Assembly (NCBI RefSeq): GCF_004769525.1
Contig: NZ_RQFT01000001.1
Coordinates: 186,001 to 250,000, forward strand
Source: Leptospira bouyouniensis
GTDB taxonomy: Bacteria > Spirochaetota > Leptospiria > Leptospirales > Leptospiraceae
Direction: 5' to 3'
Length of the DNA: 64,000 nt
Both the position numbers and the translations under genes were made by a program. The notes beneath the pieces were generated by a model. It did not search any database. It worked only from the letters and a program-made list of their open reading frames with translations, and was not told the origin of the DNA. Shown here in pieces: positions 29,936 to 38,567 of this stretch. Positions within the stretch are counted from its first letter, which is position 1. Each line of letters begins with the position of its first letter.

Positions 29936-31000
29936 ATGACTTGGTCCGATTGGAAATGGCAATTACAAAATCGCATCACTACCTTAGTGGATTTAGAATC
30001 TGAAATCTCTCTGACAGAGGAAGAGAAAGAGTCTTTTCCGAAAGCGTATGAACAATTCCAGTTTGCAGTGACTCCCTATTATTTGGCTAGGGTGGACAAA
30101 TCAAATCCCGATTGTCCCATCCGCAAACAAATCCTTCCACGGGCAGGAGAACTCATCCGTAAACCCAACGAAACTGAGGACCCTCTCGCTGAAGAAATCC
30201 ATATGCCCGTAAAAGGTGTGACCCACCGATACCCTGACCGCGCCATCTGGTACATCTCTCATGTTTGTGCTGTGTATTGTCGTTTTTGTACGAGAAAACG
30301 AAAGGTTTCCACACCTGAAGAAACTCCCAACCGAAATGAATGGGAAAAGGCTTTGGAATACTTTCGAAACCAAACCAAACTCCGTGAAGTGATTTTGTCT
30401 GGCGGCGATCCACTCACACTTTCTGATTCCTCCTTAGAGTATCTATTAAGGGAACTGAAACAAATTCCCCATCTGAACCAAATCCGAATCCACACCCGTT
30501 ACCCTGTGACAATGCCCATGCGTTTAACAGAAAGTTTGAATTCCGTTTTTTCTAAATACTTCCCACTCTACATGGTCACTCATTTCAACCATCCCAATGA
30601 AATTTCGGAGGAAACAAAATTCTATGTTTCACGGATGATAAGAGAAGGTCATGTATCCGTTTTTAACCAATCAGTTTTACTTTCTGGGATCAATGATGAT
30701 GCGAACATTTTATCAGAGTTAAATTACAAACTGATCTCCATCGGAATCAAACCTTATTACCTCCACCAATGTGATGAAGTATTTGGGAGTACAGATTTTG
30801 TAGTCCCTTTAGAAAAAGGAATTGAGATCTACCGCAAACTCAGAGGTTACCACTCAGGCATCACGATCCCTAGTTATGTCAAAGACCTAACAGGTGGAGG
30901 CGGTAAAGTTTTACTTTCTCCCGAGTATTTACAGAAAAAAACAGAAAAAGGGTATCTCTTTCAAAATTATTTAGGAGACGAATATGAAGTGGGCCACTAA
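29936..31000 (+). CDS. epmB: EF-P beta-lysylation radical-SAM protein EpmB-like (KamA family lysine 2,3-aminomutase)
   Basis: The 354-residue protein is close in length to EpmB rather than to the longer fermentative KamA. The radical-SAM motif is CAVYCRFC (C111, C115, C118). SGGDPLTLSD follows, and the PLP-binding Lys lies in LTGGGGKVLL (K324). EpmB converts alpha-lysine to beta-lysine, which EpmA attaches to EF-P. It is divergent from efp with a 68-bp intergenic region, as in enterobacteria where epmB and efp are neighbours. The downstream lipoprotein gene overlaps its 3' end by 17 bp. Confidence 0.9.
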   Translation: MTWSDWKWQLQNRITTLVDLESEISLTEEEKESFPKAYEQFQFAVTPYYLARVDKSNPDCPIRKQILPRAGELIRKPNETEDPLAEEIHMPVKGVTHRYPDRAIWYISHVCAVYCRFCTRKRKVSTPEETPNRNEWEKALEYFRNQTKLREVILSGGDPLTLSDSSLEYLLRELKQIPHLNQIRIHTRYPVTMPMRLTESLNSVFSKYFPLYMVTHFNHPNEISEETKFYVSRMIREGHVSVFNQSVLLSGINDDANILSELNYKLISIGIKPYYLHQCDEVFGSTDFVVPLEKGIEIYRKLRGYHSGITIPSYVKDLTGGGGKVLLSPEYLQKKTEKGYLFQNYLGDEYEVGH

Positions 31001-31544
31001 TCCCTTATGGATTTTATTTTTGATTTTTGCAAATGTTGGATTCCAATTTTGCAAAACCATAAATCCTAATGGCACTAACGAAAAAAATCCAATCCCTAAA
31101 CAAATAGAGTCAAAACAAAACATCCCCCTAACAAAAGAACTACGACTCACTTACCATGCTGTATGGGTGGCAAAAGAGAATTTTGAACTCACAGAATCCA
31201 TTTCTTTATTTGGGACAGGAAATCAGTACACGATCCAAATGACAGGTGACAAAGAATTTGTTTGGTTACGTTTATCGTCTACTGACAGAGAAAACCAATC
31301 GCAGTTTCGTTATTTTTTCAAAGATGAATCCCAAAACCCCGATGTTTCTTATTTTGTATGGGGTCAAAAAAAATGTAGTGTCCAGGTGTACCGGATGGCA
31401 GAGGGAGAAGTTTACCTTCGTTGGGAAGGGATTCACAATGGATTTTTACTCGTTTTTGAATCCTCAACAAAAAAAACAGAATCTTCAAAAGAATTGGCAA
31501 AATCGTTTCATGATCTTGTCCTAAGATCCCTAGAAGTGTACTAA
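30984..31544 (+). CDS. Probable lipoprotein, unknown function
   Basis: The 186-residue product starts with MKWATNPLWILFLIFANVGFQFCKT, a signal segment ending in a candidate lipobox with Cys at residue 23. The mature part is beta-rich (TYHAVWVAKENFEL, YTIQMTGDKEFVWLRL) and has one further Cys (KKCSVQVYR). GGAG lies six to seven bases before the ATG, within the end of the epmB gene, so translation is likely coupled. There is no recognised family. The lipid Cys is preceded by Phe, which is not a classical lipobox, so it may instead be an N-terminally anchored protein. Confidence 0.7.
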   Translation: MKWATNPLWILFLIFANVGFQFCKTINPNGTNEKNPIPKQIESKQNIPLTKELRLTYHAVWVAKENFELTESISLFGTGNQYTIQMTGDKEFVWLRLSSTDRENQSQFRYFFKDESQNPDVSYFVWGQKKCSVQVYRMAEGEVYLRWEGIHNGFLLVFESSTKKTESSKELAKSFHDLVLRSLEVY

Positions 31545-31627
31545 TCGATTTTTTGGAAAGAGGAGATTTTTGATAAAAAAAGATTAGGCAAATGGAAAGG
31601 TGCCGTTAGGCTTTGAGGAGAAAATTT

Positions 31628-31834
31628 ATGTGGTTAAAACTTGGCGAATCGGAAGTGATCAATTTGGACTATGTGGCATCGATCAAAAAAAATCCAAACC
31701 AACCTTCGATTGAAATCATTTACCAAGATTTAAATAATGTAAAATCCCTTCCCTTCCCAGGCAAAGAAGAACGTGACCGAGCTTTCAAAGCCATATTGGA
31801 AAATCTATCTCGAATGAAATTATACTTTGAATGA
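31628..31834 (+). CDS. Small conserved protein, unknown
   Basis: ATG at 31628 is chosen because GAGGAG lies nine bases upstream, giving 68 residues. A TTG at 31613 lies before this site. The sequence WLKLGESEVINLDYVASIKK looks like a small beta-sheet domain followed by a helix (EERDRAFKAILENLSRM). It is similar in flavour to small PH-like or YegP-like regulators, but no family could be assigned. It precedes the nucleotidyltransferase-like gene by 3 bp and is probably co-transcribed with it. Confidence 0.7.
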   Translation: MWLKLGESEVINLDYVASIKKNPNQPSIEIIYQDLNNVKSLPFPGKEERDRAFKAILENLSRMKLYFE

Positions 31835-31837
31835 ATT

Positions 31838-32623
31838 ATGGAATTTGAAGCACTAAACCCCAATCTCTATGCTCAAGTATTGGATGAACTAGAAATCATC
31901 CCATCCACCAAACCGTACCAAATACTATTTTATGGTTCGAGGGAACGTGGGGATTACCATGCTGAATCGGACTTAAATTTTTACCTTGTGGCACACTCCA
32001 CAGACCAAATGAAATCCCAATTCATCGATTCCATTTCAAAAGCCTTACAGAAATTAGAAGATGTGGCACCTGTGAATATGATTGCAGGGGATGCTGATTC
32101 ATTACGTCACCGATTGAAAATTTCGGAACCGGGTTCTGTGCAACTTTTGGAAGCATCTTCTGTTTTTTTTGGCGAAGGGATCTTTGAAGACTTAAAAGCC
32201 GATTGGGATAAGTGGAAAGAACGGGAAATCCCAAAATCAGATCTCATCCAATACTTAGAAAAACGCATTCGATTTTTCAAACAACAAGTCACTCGCAATG
32301 TGAAAGATGAAATTGCCCAATTAGAACGAATTACAACCCTCACATTACATATCTGGGCCTTACAAAATATTGAGGACCTCACTCATATCGAACTTTTGAA
32401 AATGGATACTCCGGACCAACTGGTTCCCCTCTTCACCAATTTGTATAGAAAAGAATTGGAAGCTCCTATTTGGGAACTGCTAGAGTTACAAACAAAAGTA
32501 AGGCGACTCAAAGTGGACATCCGATGGAAACGAGATGTTTCCCGTGAAGACATCCACGAGACTAAATACAAACTCATCTCGTTACGTAATGATGAAGAAT
32601 TTATGATGAACCTTTGGGCTTAA
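31838..32623 (+). CDS. Nucleotidyltransferase-fold protein with altered catalytic motif
   Basis: The 261-residue protein has the MNT-type motif FYGSRERGDYHAESDLNFYLV near residue 30. The GS and the first acidic residue are present, but the expected second Asp/Glu (SD-x-D) is Asn. The remaining 150 residues are helical (FFKQQVTRNVKDEIAQ and following), like HEPN-type or substrate-binding domains that follow such modules. The Asn change could abolish metal binding, so it may be a regulatory or inactive member. It follows the 68-residue gene by 3 bp. Its stop codon lies within a 9-bp-arm inverted repeat. Confidence 0.75.
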   Translation: MEFEALNPNLYAQVLDELEIIPSTKPYQILFYGSRERGDYHAESDLNFYLVAHSTDQMKSQFIDSISKALQKLEDVAPVNMIAGDADSLRHRLKISEPGSVQLLEASSVFFGEGIFEDLKADWDKWKEREIPKSDLIQYLEKRIRFFKQQVTRNVKDEIAQLERITTLTLHIWALQNIEDLTHIELLKMDTPDQLVPLFTNLYRKELEAPIWELLELQTKVRRLKVDIRWKRDVSREDIHETKYKLISLRNDEEFMMNLWA

Positions 32624-32641
32624 ATTCCGAGTCGGAATTTA
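32621..32641 (+). terminator. Palindrome at end of nucleotidyltransferase gene
   Basis: TAAATTCCG and CGGAATTTA are perfectly inverted around AGT, starting at the stop codon. The structure fits a terminator stem, but it is A/T-rich at its base and lacks a following T-run. Confidence 0.45.
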
Positions 32642-32719
32642 TCAAAGGATTCTAAAAAATCAAACGCACATTCACTTCGTGCGTATGATTGGCAATATAT
32701 CATTCAGAGTTATACTTTT

Positions 32720-33247
32720 TTATTTTTTAAATTCAGATAAAAAGTTTTCATACCCTCTTTCCTTCAGTTTGGATTTGGGAATGAACTCCATGGAAGCTGA
32801 ATTTATACAATACCGTTTACCAGTGGGTTTTGGACCATCATCAAAGACATGACCCAAATGTGAGTCCCCTTTTTTTGACCTAACTTCTGTTCGGCTCATC
32901 CCATATGAGTGGTCTTCGATTTCCACAACATTGGATTGCACCAAGGGTTTTGTAAAACTTGGCCAACCTGTCCCAGATTCAAATTTGTCTTTGGAACTAA
33001 AAAGTGGCTCTTTAGAAACGATGTCGACGTAGATCCCCTCTTCATGGTTGTTCCAATATTCATTTTGGAAAGCAGGTTCAGTATCGTCTTCTTGTGTTAC
33101 ACGGTATTGAAGATCAGTGAGTTTTTTTCGTAATTCTGGTTTTTCGGGTTTATTTGTTTTTTCCGATGTCGTTGGAGAACAACAAAAGGGAGTGAACATA
33201 GATAAAACTATGACAGAGAAAAAAGAAACAACTATATTTCGTTTCAT
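32720..33247 (-). CDS. msrB: Exported peptide-methionine (R)-S-oxide reductase, zinc-less form
   Basis: The 175-residue protein has a lipoprotein-type signal ([24 protein letters not shown]) and a complete MsrB domain (about 38-170). [19 protein letters not shown] and RYCINS are present, the last with the catalytic Cys. The two CxxC pairs that bind zinc in many MsrB proteins are absent ([10 protein letters not shown] and [10 protein letters not shown] at those places). It would repair oxidised methionine in periplasmic or outer-membrane lipoproteins. The anchor is inferred from the CC after a hydrophobic stretch. It is divergent from the hybrid kinase gene. Confidence 0.9.
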   Translation of the reverse strand: MKRNIVVSFFSVIVLSMFTPFCCSPTTSEKTNKPEKPELRKKLTDLQYRVTQEDDTEPAFQNEYWNNHEEGIYVDIVSKEPLFSSKDKFESGTGWPSFTKPLVQSNVVEIEDHSYGMSRTEVRSKKGDSHLGHVFDDGPKPTGKRYCINSASMEFIPKSKLKERGYENFLSEFKK

Positions 33248-33315
33248 AATCTTTAGACATTTTGAATTCGTTTTTTTACTTTCATTTATATGAAAAATTC
33301 TTCGTCATAGTATCC

Positions 33316-34977
33316 ATGCAGATCGCTCCACTCCCAAAAAACGAGGCCGCAAGACTTTCCGCGCTGAAAGGATTGGAAATTCTCGACACTCCCGAAGAGG
33401 AAATGTTCGATGAAATCACTAAACTTGCATCGATGATCTGCGATGCACCGATTTCGCTTGTGAGTCTCATCGATGAAACGAGGCAATGGTTCAAATCCCA
33501 TCATGGACTGAGAGCGAGGGAAACACCAAGGTCTCTAGCCTTTTGTTCCCATGCAATTTTGGGAGACGAGTTGTTTGTAGTTCCTAATGCCAAACGTGAC
33601 AATCGTTTCAAAAACAACCCTCTTGTGAACGGAGACCCTCATGTGATTTTTTACGCAGGAATTCCGCTCGCCTTAGATGACCAAATCAAACTTGGAACCC
33701 TTTGTGTGATTGATAACAAACCAAGGGAATTGAACGAAGAACAATTACAAATGTTACGTTTACTTGGAAAACAAACCGTACGTTTACTCCAAATGCGAAA
33801 AGACCGCGACAAATTGGAAATAGAAAAAAAATCAGCTGAAAGAGCCACTGCTGCCAAAAGAGATTTTATTGCGGCCATTAGCCACGACATTCGTAATCCC
33901 CTAAATTCACTCCTTGGAATGTCAGAAATGATTAAGGACCAACCCATTCCTGAATTAGTTCATACCTATGTAGAACATATCCAAAACGCGGGGGAAGTGA
34001 TTTTGAATTTGGTGAATGATACCATTGAACTTTCCCGTTTAGAAGAAAGTGCATCAGTTCTCAATAATGAATGGTTTAACTTGAACCAATGTTTGGCGGT
34101 ATACAATAATTTTTTTGTGCAAGAAACCAAACGGAAAAAAATTGAATTCCAATTAAAAAATGAAATCTCAGAAACTGTTTTTTTACTTTCAGACAAACGA
34201 AAACTAGAAAAGATCATTTGGAATTTAACGGCAAATGCAGTAAAATTCACAATCCAAGGTTCTGTGATTTGCCATGTATTGTTAGAAACGAAAGCAGATG
34301 AACATGCAATTCTAAACATTCAAATCAAAGACACAGGTCCTGGCATTTCCCCTGAGATCAAAGACCGTATCTTCCAGAAGTACAATGAATTTGTTCCAGA
34401 AGGTTGTGAAATATCTGGATCAGGTCTTGGGTTATCGATCGTCAAACTTTCGTTAGAAGAAATGGGTGGAGACATCCAAGTCAATTCTGTATTAGGGAAA
34501 GGGAGTTCTTTCCAAGTGAAAATTCCTGTCGTTTGGAAACGTGAAGAATTATCTTCAGAGCTAGCAAAAACAAATTCCAAAAAAGATACAAACCTACCTA
34601 TTTTTTTGAACCGCAAAACAGTCTTGATTGCTGATGATAATGAATTGAACCGCAAAGTTCTAAAAAATTACTTACGACCTCTACCTTTCGATATCGTCGA
34701 AACAAATAATGGGATCGAAGCAGAAAGGATTCTCCAATCAGAAAATTATGATATTGCCTTTCTTGACATTGAGATGCCAGGGAAACATGGAACTGAAATT
34801 GCAAAAGCCATCTCCTCTAAAACGGATCACCCAGTTCTCATAGCATGTACGGGACTCTGTATGCCTGAAGAGAAACAACACATTCTCAGTTCGGGATTTG
34901 AGTATTTTATGCCCAAGCCGTATTTAAAAGAGGAACTCTACTCCCATTTAACCGAAATCGCAAAAAAACACCCATGA
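33316..34977 (+). CDS. GAF-containing hybrid sensor histidine kinase with C-terminal receiver
   Basis: ATG at 33316 gives 553 residues. The frame extends upstream to a TTG, but MQIAPLPKNEAARLSALKGL is the usual start of this GAF subtype. Domains are GAF (about 15-150), HisKA with SHDIRNPLNSL as phosphoacceptor, HATPase (about 270-415, with DTGPGISPEI and SGLGLSIVKL), and a receiver (about 435-550) with IADDNELN and the phosphorylated Asp in LDIEMPGKHG. It has no membrane segment, so it is cytoplasmic. The partner is unknown and no response regulator gene is adjacent. Confidence 0.9.
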   Translation: MQIAPLPKNEAARLSALKGLEILDTPEEEMFDEITKLASMICDAPISLVSLIDETRQWFKSHHGLRARETPRSLAFCSHAILGDELFVVPNAKRDNRFKNNPLVNGDPHVIFYAGIPLALDDQIKLGTLCVIDNKPRELNEEQLQMLRLLGKQTVRLLQMRKDRDKLEIEKKSAERATAAKRDFIAAISHDIRNPLNSLLGMSEMIKDQPIPELVHTYVEHIQNAGEVILNLVNDTIELSRLEESASVLNNEWFNLNQCLAVYNNFFVQETKRKKIEFQLKNEISETVFLLSDKRKLEKIIWNLTANAVKFTIQGSVICHVLLETKADEHAILNIQIKDTGPGISPEIKDRIFQKYNEFVPEGCEISGSGLGLSIVKLSLEEMGGDIQVNSVLGKGSSFQVKIPVVWKREELSSELAKTNSKKDTNLPIFLNRKTVLIADDNELNRKVLKNYLRPLPFDIVETNNGIEAERILQSENYDIAFLDIEMPGKHGTEIAKAISSKTDHPVLIACTGLCMPEEKQHILSSGFEYFMPKPYLKEELYSHLTEIAKKHP

Positions 34978-35047
34978 GGGTAACCGAAGAGTTTCTGTTA
35001 TTTTTCCCTTTCTTTTTTAGGCCGTTTTTTTATTGTATCCTATTTCC

Positions 35048-36649
35048 ATGACTAAGAATGACACCGAAGTTGGAAATGACTTCCAATCCTTCGGATTACG
35101 TCCTGAAATACTACAAGGAATCACTGAAGCAGGCTTCGAATCACCAAGCCCTATCCAAAAACAAGCGATTCCGCTCGTATTGGAAGGAAAAGATTTAATC
35201 GCACAAGCGCAGACCGGTACCGGAAAAACTGCAGCTTACGGACTCCCCTGTTTGAACCGAATCAATGTGGAAGATGGCATGCAAGTGCTTGTCCTCACAC
35301 CCACTCGGGAACTTGCATTGCAAGTATCAGATGAATTGTACAAACTGGGAAAACATTTAGGAATCAAAACCACTACGATTTACGGTGGAAGTTCCTATTC
35401 TAAACAAATCACTCAAGTGGCAAAAGGTGCCCAAGTTGCTGTGGCAACTCCTGGCAGACTCCTTGACCTATTAAAGGGTAAGGAACTTAAAAATTTCAAA
35501 CCATCCATGGTGATTTTAGACGAAGCAGATGAAATGCTTGATATGGGATTTATGGATGATATCGAATCCATCTTTAACTTACTTCCCACTAAACGCCAAA
35601 CATTATTATTTTCTGCAACAATGCCCGAACCAATTAAAAAATTGGCGAGTAAATACCAAACACACCCAGCTCATGTGAAGATTGCGGCAACGGAAAAATC
35701 TTCTAAGAACATCGAACAAGTGTACTACGTGATCGATGAAGCAGAACGTGAAATCGCTGTTGTGCGAATTTTGGATTATGAAAACCCATACAAGGCTATC
35801 ATCTTCACAAAAACAAAAAAAGAAGCAGATGATCTAAAAGCAACCCTTGGGTTCAAAGGATATCCGGTAGAAGCTCTTCATGGAGACCTAAACCAAAAAC
35901 AAAGAGAACAAGTGTTAAAAAGCCTACATGATGGCCGAGTCAAAATCCTTGTGGCAACTGATGTTGCCGCGCGTGGACTTGATGTAAAAGATTTGTCTCT
36001 TGTGATCAACTACCACCTTCCTTTTGATAGCGAAAGTTATACGCACCGAATTGGTCGTACTGGCCGCGCTGGTAAATCGGGAAAAGCTGTGACCCTTGTA
36101 ACAACAAGAGAATCACGAGCCCTTCTACGACTCAAAGGAACTTCTGGAACACAACTTACGATTGCAGCCCTCCCAACCAAAAAGGAAGTGTTGGCACGTA
36201 GAGAAGAAGACTTTTTAAACAAGGTAGTGGAATCAGAAATCCATGCTGATGCGGAAGAAGTATTGGAAAAACTTTTGAAGTTAGACGACAAACGTTCTGT
36301 CGCTTTGAAACTCCTTTCCAATATGCTTGATAAAACGAAAATCAGTGGTCCTGAAAAAATTGGAAAAACCCCAGCCGAATGGAGCGAAATGCCTCCAGGT
36401 GGCGGATCCAGTGGCAGACGCCGTCGTGATGATGGAGGTGGTTCCAGTGGTGGAGGACGCGGTGGTTACCGTGGCGGAAGGTCGAATAGTGATCGCAGCG
36501 AAAGAGGCGAACGCAGTGACCGTGGGGAACGAAAAGAACGTGGTGGCGAAAGTAGCCGCCGTTCTACGAGCACCCCATCTTCTAAAAAAGAAGGTGGAGT
36601 GTATGTGAAAGCGGCGGGGAAAAAAACTCAGCGTTTTCGGAACAAGTAG
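35048..36649 (+). CDS. DEAD-box RNA helicase with RGG-rich C-terminus
   Basis: ATG at 35048 (533 residues) is preferred over an in-frame TTG five codons earlier, because FQSFGLRPEI is the normal Q-motif start. All helicase motifs are present: AQTGTGKT, PTRELA, TPGRLL, DEAD, SAT, and HRIGRTGRAGK. After the helicase core (about 375) comes a helical region and then a low-complexity tail rich in Gly, Arg and Ser (GGRGGYRGG, RSERGERSDRGERKERG) that should bind RNA. It remodels structured RNA, for example in ribosome assembly or cold adaptation. Its 3' end overlaps the convergent methyltransferase gene by 22 bp. Confidence 0.93.
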   Translation: MTKNDTEVGNDFQSFGLRPEILQGITEAGFESPSPIQKQAIPLVLEGKDLIAQAQTGTGKTAAYGLPCLNRINVEDGMQVLVLTPTRELALQVSDELYKLGKHLGIKTTTIYGGSSYSKQITQVAKGAQVAVATPGRLLDLLKGKELKNFKPSMVILDEADEMLDMGFMDDIESIFNLLPTKRQTLLFSATMPEPIKKLASKYQTHPAHVKIAATEKSSKNIEQVYYVIDEAEREIAVVRILDYENPYKAIIFTKTKKEADDLKATLGFKGYPVEALHGDLNQKQREQVLKSLHDGRVKILVATDVAARGLDVKDLSLVINYHLPFDSESYTHRIGRTGRAGKSGKAVTLVTTRESRALLRLKGTSGTQLTIAALPTKKEVLARREEDFLNKVVESEIHADAEEVLEKLLKLDDKRSVALKLLSNMLDKTKISGPEKIGKTPAEWSEMPPGGGSSGRRRRDDGGGSSGGGRGGYRGGRSNSDRSERGERSDRGERKERGGESSRRSTSTPSSKKEGGVYVKAAGKKTQRFRNK

Positions 36650-37698
36650 TGGCTCACAAACCACTCTTCTCCGTTACGATAACCCCATAACTCAGCACAG
36701 GCGAGAAAGAAAACTTTCCAATAGACAAACCATTTGGTTTTTTCTTTTTCGCCGTAAGTACTCGCAAGGATAGGCAAAAGTTTATCCTTGTTTTGAATCA
36801 TATTCTCATACCAAGCTTCACTTGTCCTTGCATAATGAGTACCGTTGACAACCCAGTGGTTTTCAATGAGGAAATCTTTTTGGAAATACAAAAACAAATC
36901 ATCCGATGGCATTTGACCACCAGTGAAAAAATACTTTGCCATCCAATCTGTTTCATCAATCACTTCAAACGGGTATGCAAATTCTTTATGCGTGAAGATA
37001 TGCACAAAAAACTTTCCATCAGCGACTAAAAACTTAGATAACTTCTCAAAGAGTTTTTCGTAGTTTTTCATATGTTCCAACATTTCCACTGACACAATGC
37101 GATCGAATTTATCTTTCGTAGTGAATTCATTCATGTCCTTTGTGATGATGGTGAGGTTTTTTAGTCCCCTTTCTTTGGCTCGTTTGTCGATGAATTCTTT
37201 TTGGGTACGGGAATTGGAAACTCCAGTGACTTTACATTTTGGAAATTTTTCGGCAACGTAAAGAGAGATACTACCCCAACCACAACCAAGATCAAGGACT
37301 CGCATACCATTTTTAATTTCTGCTCGTTCTACTGTGATCCGTAACATCTCTTCTTCGGATTCAGCAAACGTTGTATCCAGTGTTGGCCAATACCCAGAAG
37401 AGTATTTCATCCTTGGTCCCATCACATAGGTGAAAAAATCACTTGGGACTTCATAGTGTTGTTCGTTTGCGGCATCGGTATGAACCGCAATCGGTGAGTC
37501 TTTGAGTGAGTTCACATAGTTCATTTTATGTTGAAGCTGTGCTGTTGCATTTTCTTTTCGCTCTTGTTTGATGCGAAGGTCGAGCAACTGGCGGATACGA
37601 AAACGAATGAGCCAATCCGGGAAAATATCCTTTTCTAAAAGTGAGTTGATACTAAAAGAGGAAGACTCTTCCTTTTTGTTAGAATCTGTGAAATTCAT
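36628..37698 (-). CDS. cfa: Cyclopropane-fatty-acyl-phospholipid synthase-like methyltransferase
   Basis: The 356-residue protein has the CFA synthase signature. YEVPSDFFTYVMGPRMKYSSGYW is followed by the SAM site VLDLGCGWGSISLYVA (about 150-165) and the later GGQMPSDDLF and VNGTHYARTSEAWYENM segments. The family methylates or cyclopropanates unsaturated acyl chains of membrane lipids using SAM. It has no N-terminal CFA extra domain and is of the shorter type. It is adjacent to a DUF1295 gene and an SDR gene on the same strand. A 22-bp overlap with the helicase gene at the 3' end is tail to tail. AAAGGAT lies before the ATG. Confidence 0.85.
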   Translation of the reverse strand: MNFTDSNKKEESSSFSINSLLEKDIFPDWLIRFRIRQLLDLRIKQERKENATAQLQHKMNYVNSLKDSPIAVHTDAANEQHYEVPSDFFTYVMGPRMKYSSGYWPTLDTTFAESEEEMLRITVERAEIKNGMRVLDLGCGWGSISLYVAEKFPKCKVTGVSNSRTQKEFIDKRAKERGLKNLTIITKDMNEFTTKDKFDRIVSVEMLEHMKNYEKLFEKLSKFLVADGKFFVHIFTHKEFAYPFEVIDETDWMAKYFFTGGQMPSDDLFLYFQKDFLIENHWVVNGTHYARTSEAWYENMIQNKDKLLPILASTYGEKEKTKWFVYWKVFFLACAELWGYRNGEEWFVSHYLFRKR

Positions 37699-37714
37699 GT
37701 TTTATCCTTTTTAT

Positions 37715-38533
37715 TTATTGTTTTGGAAACCAAGGGAAAAATGCGTTTGTGGTGCGCATGTATTCGCGGAACAAATCCCCTTTCGACTGGAGTGAGTATT
37801 TTTCAGCAAAAGGAACACCCGATACAAATCGTAACAATACAAACATAAAAACAGGGGTAAACAGAGATCCCAATGCTTCGGGTGCTGAAAAGATCGGGAT
37901 CACACCGATCCCTAACCAAATCACCCATTCAAAAAAGTAATTGGGGTGCCTTGTGTACTTCCAAAGGCCAATATTGCACACCTTACCTTTGTTTGCTGGG
38001 TTAGACAGAAATTTATGTAAGTCCTTGTCCGCAATGGTTTCACCCACTATGCCGAGCCCAAACAAAATCCAACCAATCCATACCATAAGAGTTCCATTAG
38101 AACCCAAAAGCCCAACATTGGGGAATAAATTCCAATGGGATGCAAAGTAAAATGGAAAGGATAATAGAAGTGCAAGTGCCCCTTGTAAAAGGAAAACATT
38201 GGTGAACATTTTTGAGTGCACTTTGTCACCATAGTCTTTGCGAAATCCAGCATAACGTTTGTCTTCTGGATGATTGGTACGAATGCGTGTGAAGTAAAGA
38301 AAACCAGATAACCGAATGGCCCAAACCCAAACAGGAATGAGGACTGCAAACTTTGCATACCAATTGCCCGTTCCAAATAAAGCAAGCACTGTGGCAATTC
38401 CCGCAATCACAAGCCCCCAACCCACATCGATCACGGCATAATTGTCTCGGGTTTTTCCCCAAAACCACATAAGGGTCATAAAACAAAAAGTAAAAATAAC
38501 AGCCGTTAAATACGGAACTAAAATATTGTCCAA
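37715..38533 (-). CDS. DUF1295 (steroid 5-alpha-reductase-like) membrane protein
   Basis: The 272-residue membrane protein has about seven hydrophobic segments. The C-terminal half carries GLWKYTRHPNYFFEWVIWLGIG, the HPNY signature of the DUF1295 / isoprenylcysteine methyltransferase-like group, and the N-terminal segment YAVIDVGWG is also typical. It starts with TTG at 38533 after AGAGGAAAAA. DUF1295 genes often lie beside cfa-like genes in bacteria, where reductase or methylation functions on fatty acids have been proposed. The 16-bp gap to the cfa-like gene supports co-expression here. Confidence 0.85.
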   Translation of the reverse strand: MDNILVPYLTAVIFTFCFMTLMWFWGKTRDNYAVIDVGWGLVIAGIATVLALFGTGNWYAKFAVLIPVWVWAIRLSGFLYFTRIRTNHPEDKRYAGFRKDYGDKVHSKMFTNVFLLQGALALLLSFPFYFASHWNLFPNVGLLGSNGTLMVWIGWILFGLGIVGETIADKDLHKFLSNPANKGKVCNIGLWKYTRHPNYFFEWVIWLGIGVIPIFSAPEALGSLFTPVFMFVLLRFVSGVPFAEKYSLQSKGDLFREYMRTTNAFFPWFPKQ

Positions 38534-38567
38534 GTGGGTTTTTCCTCTACCTTGGTTTAGACGGAGT

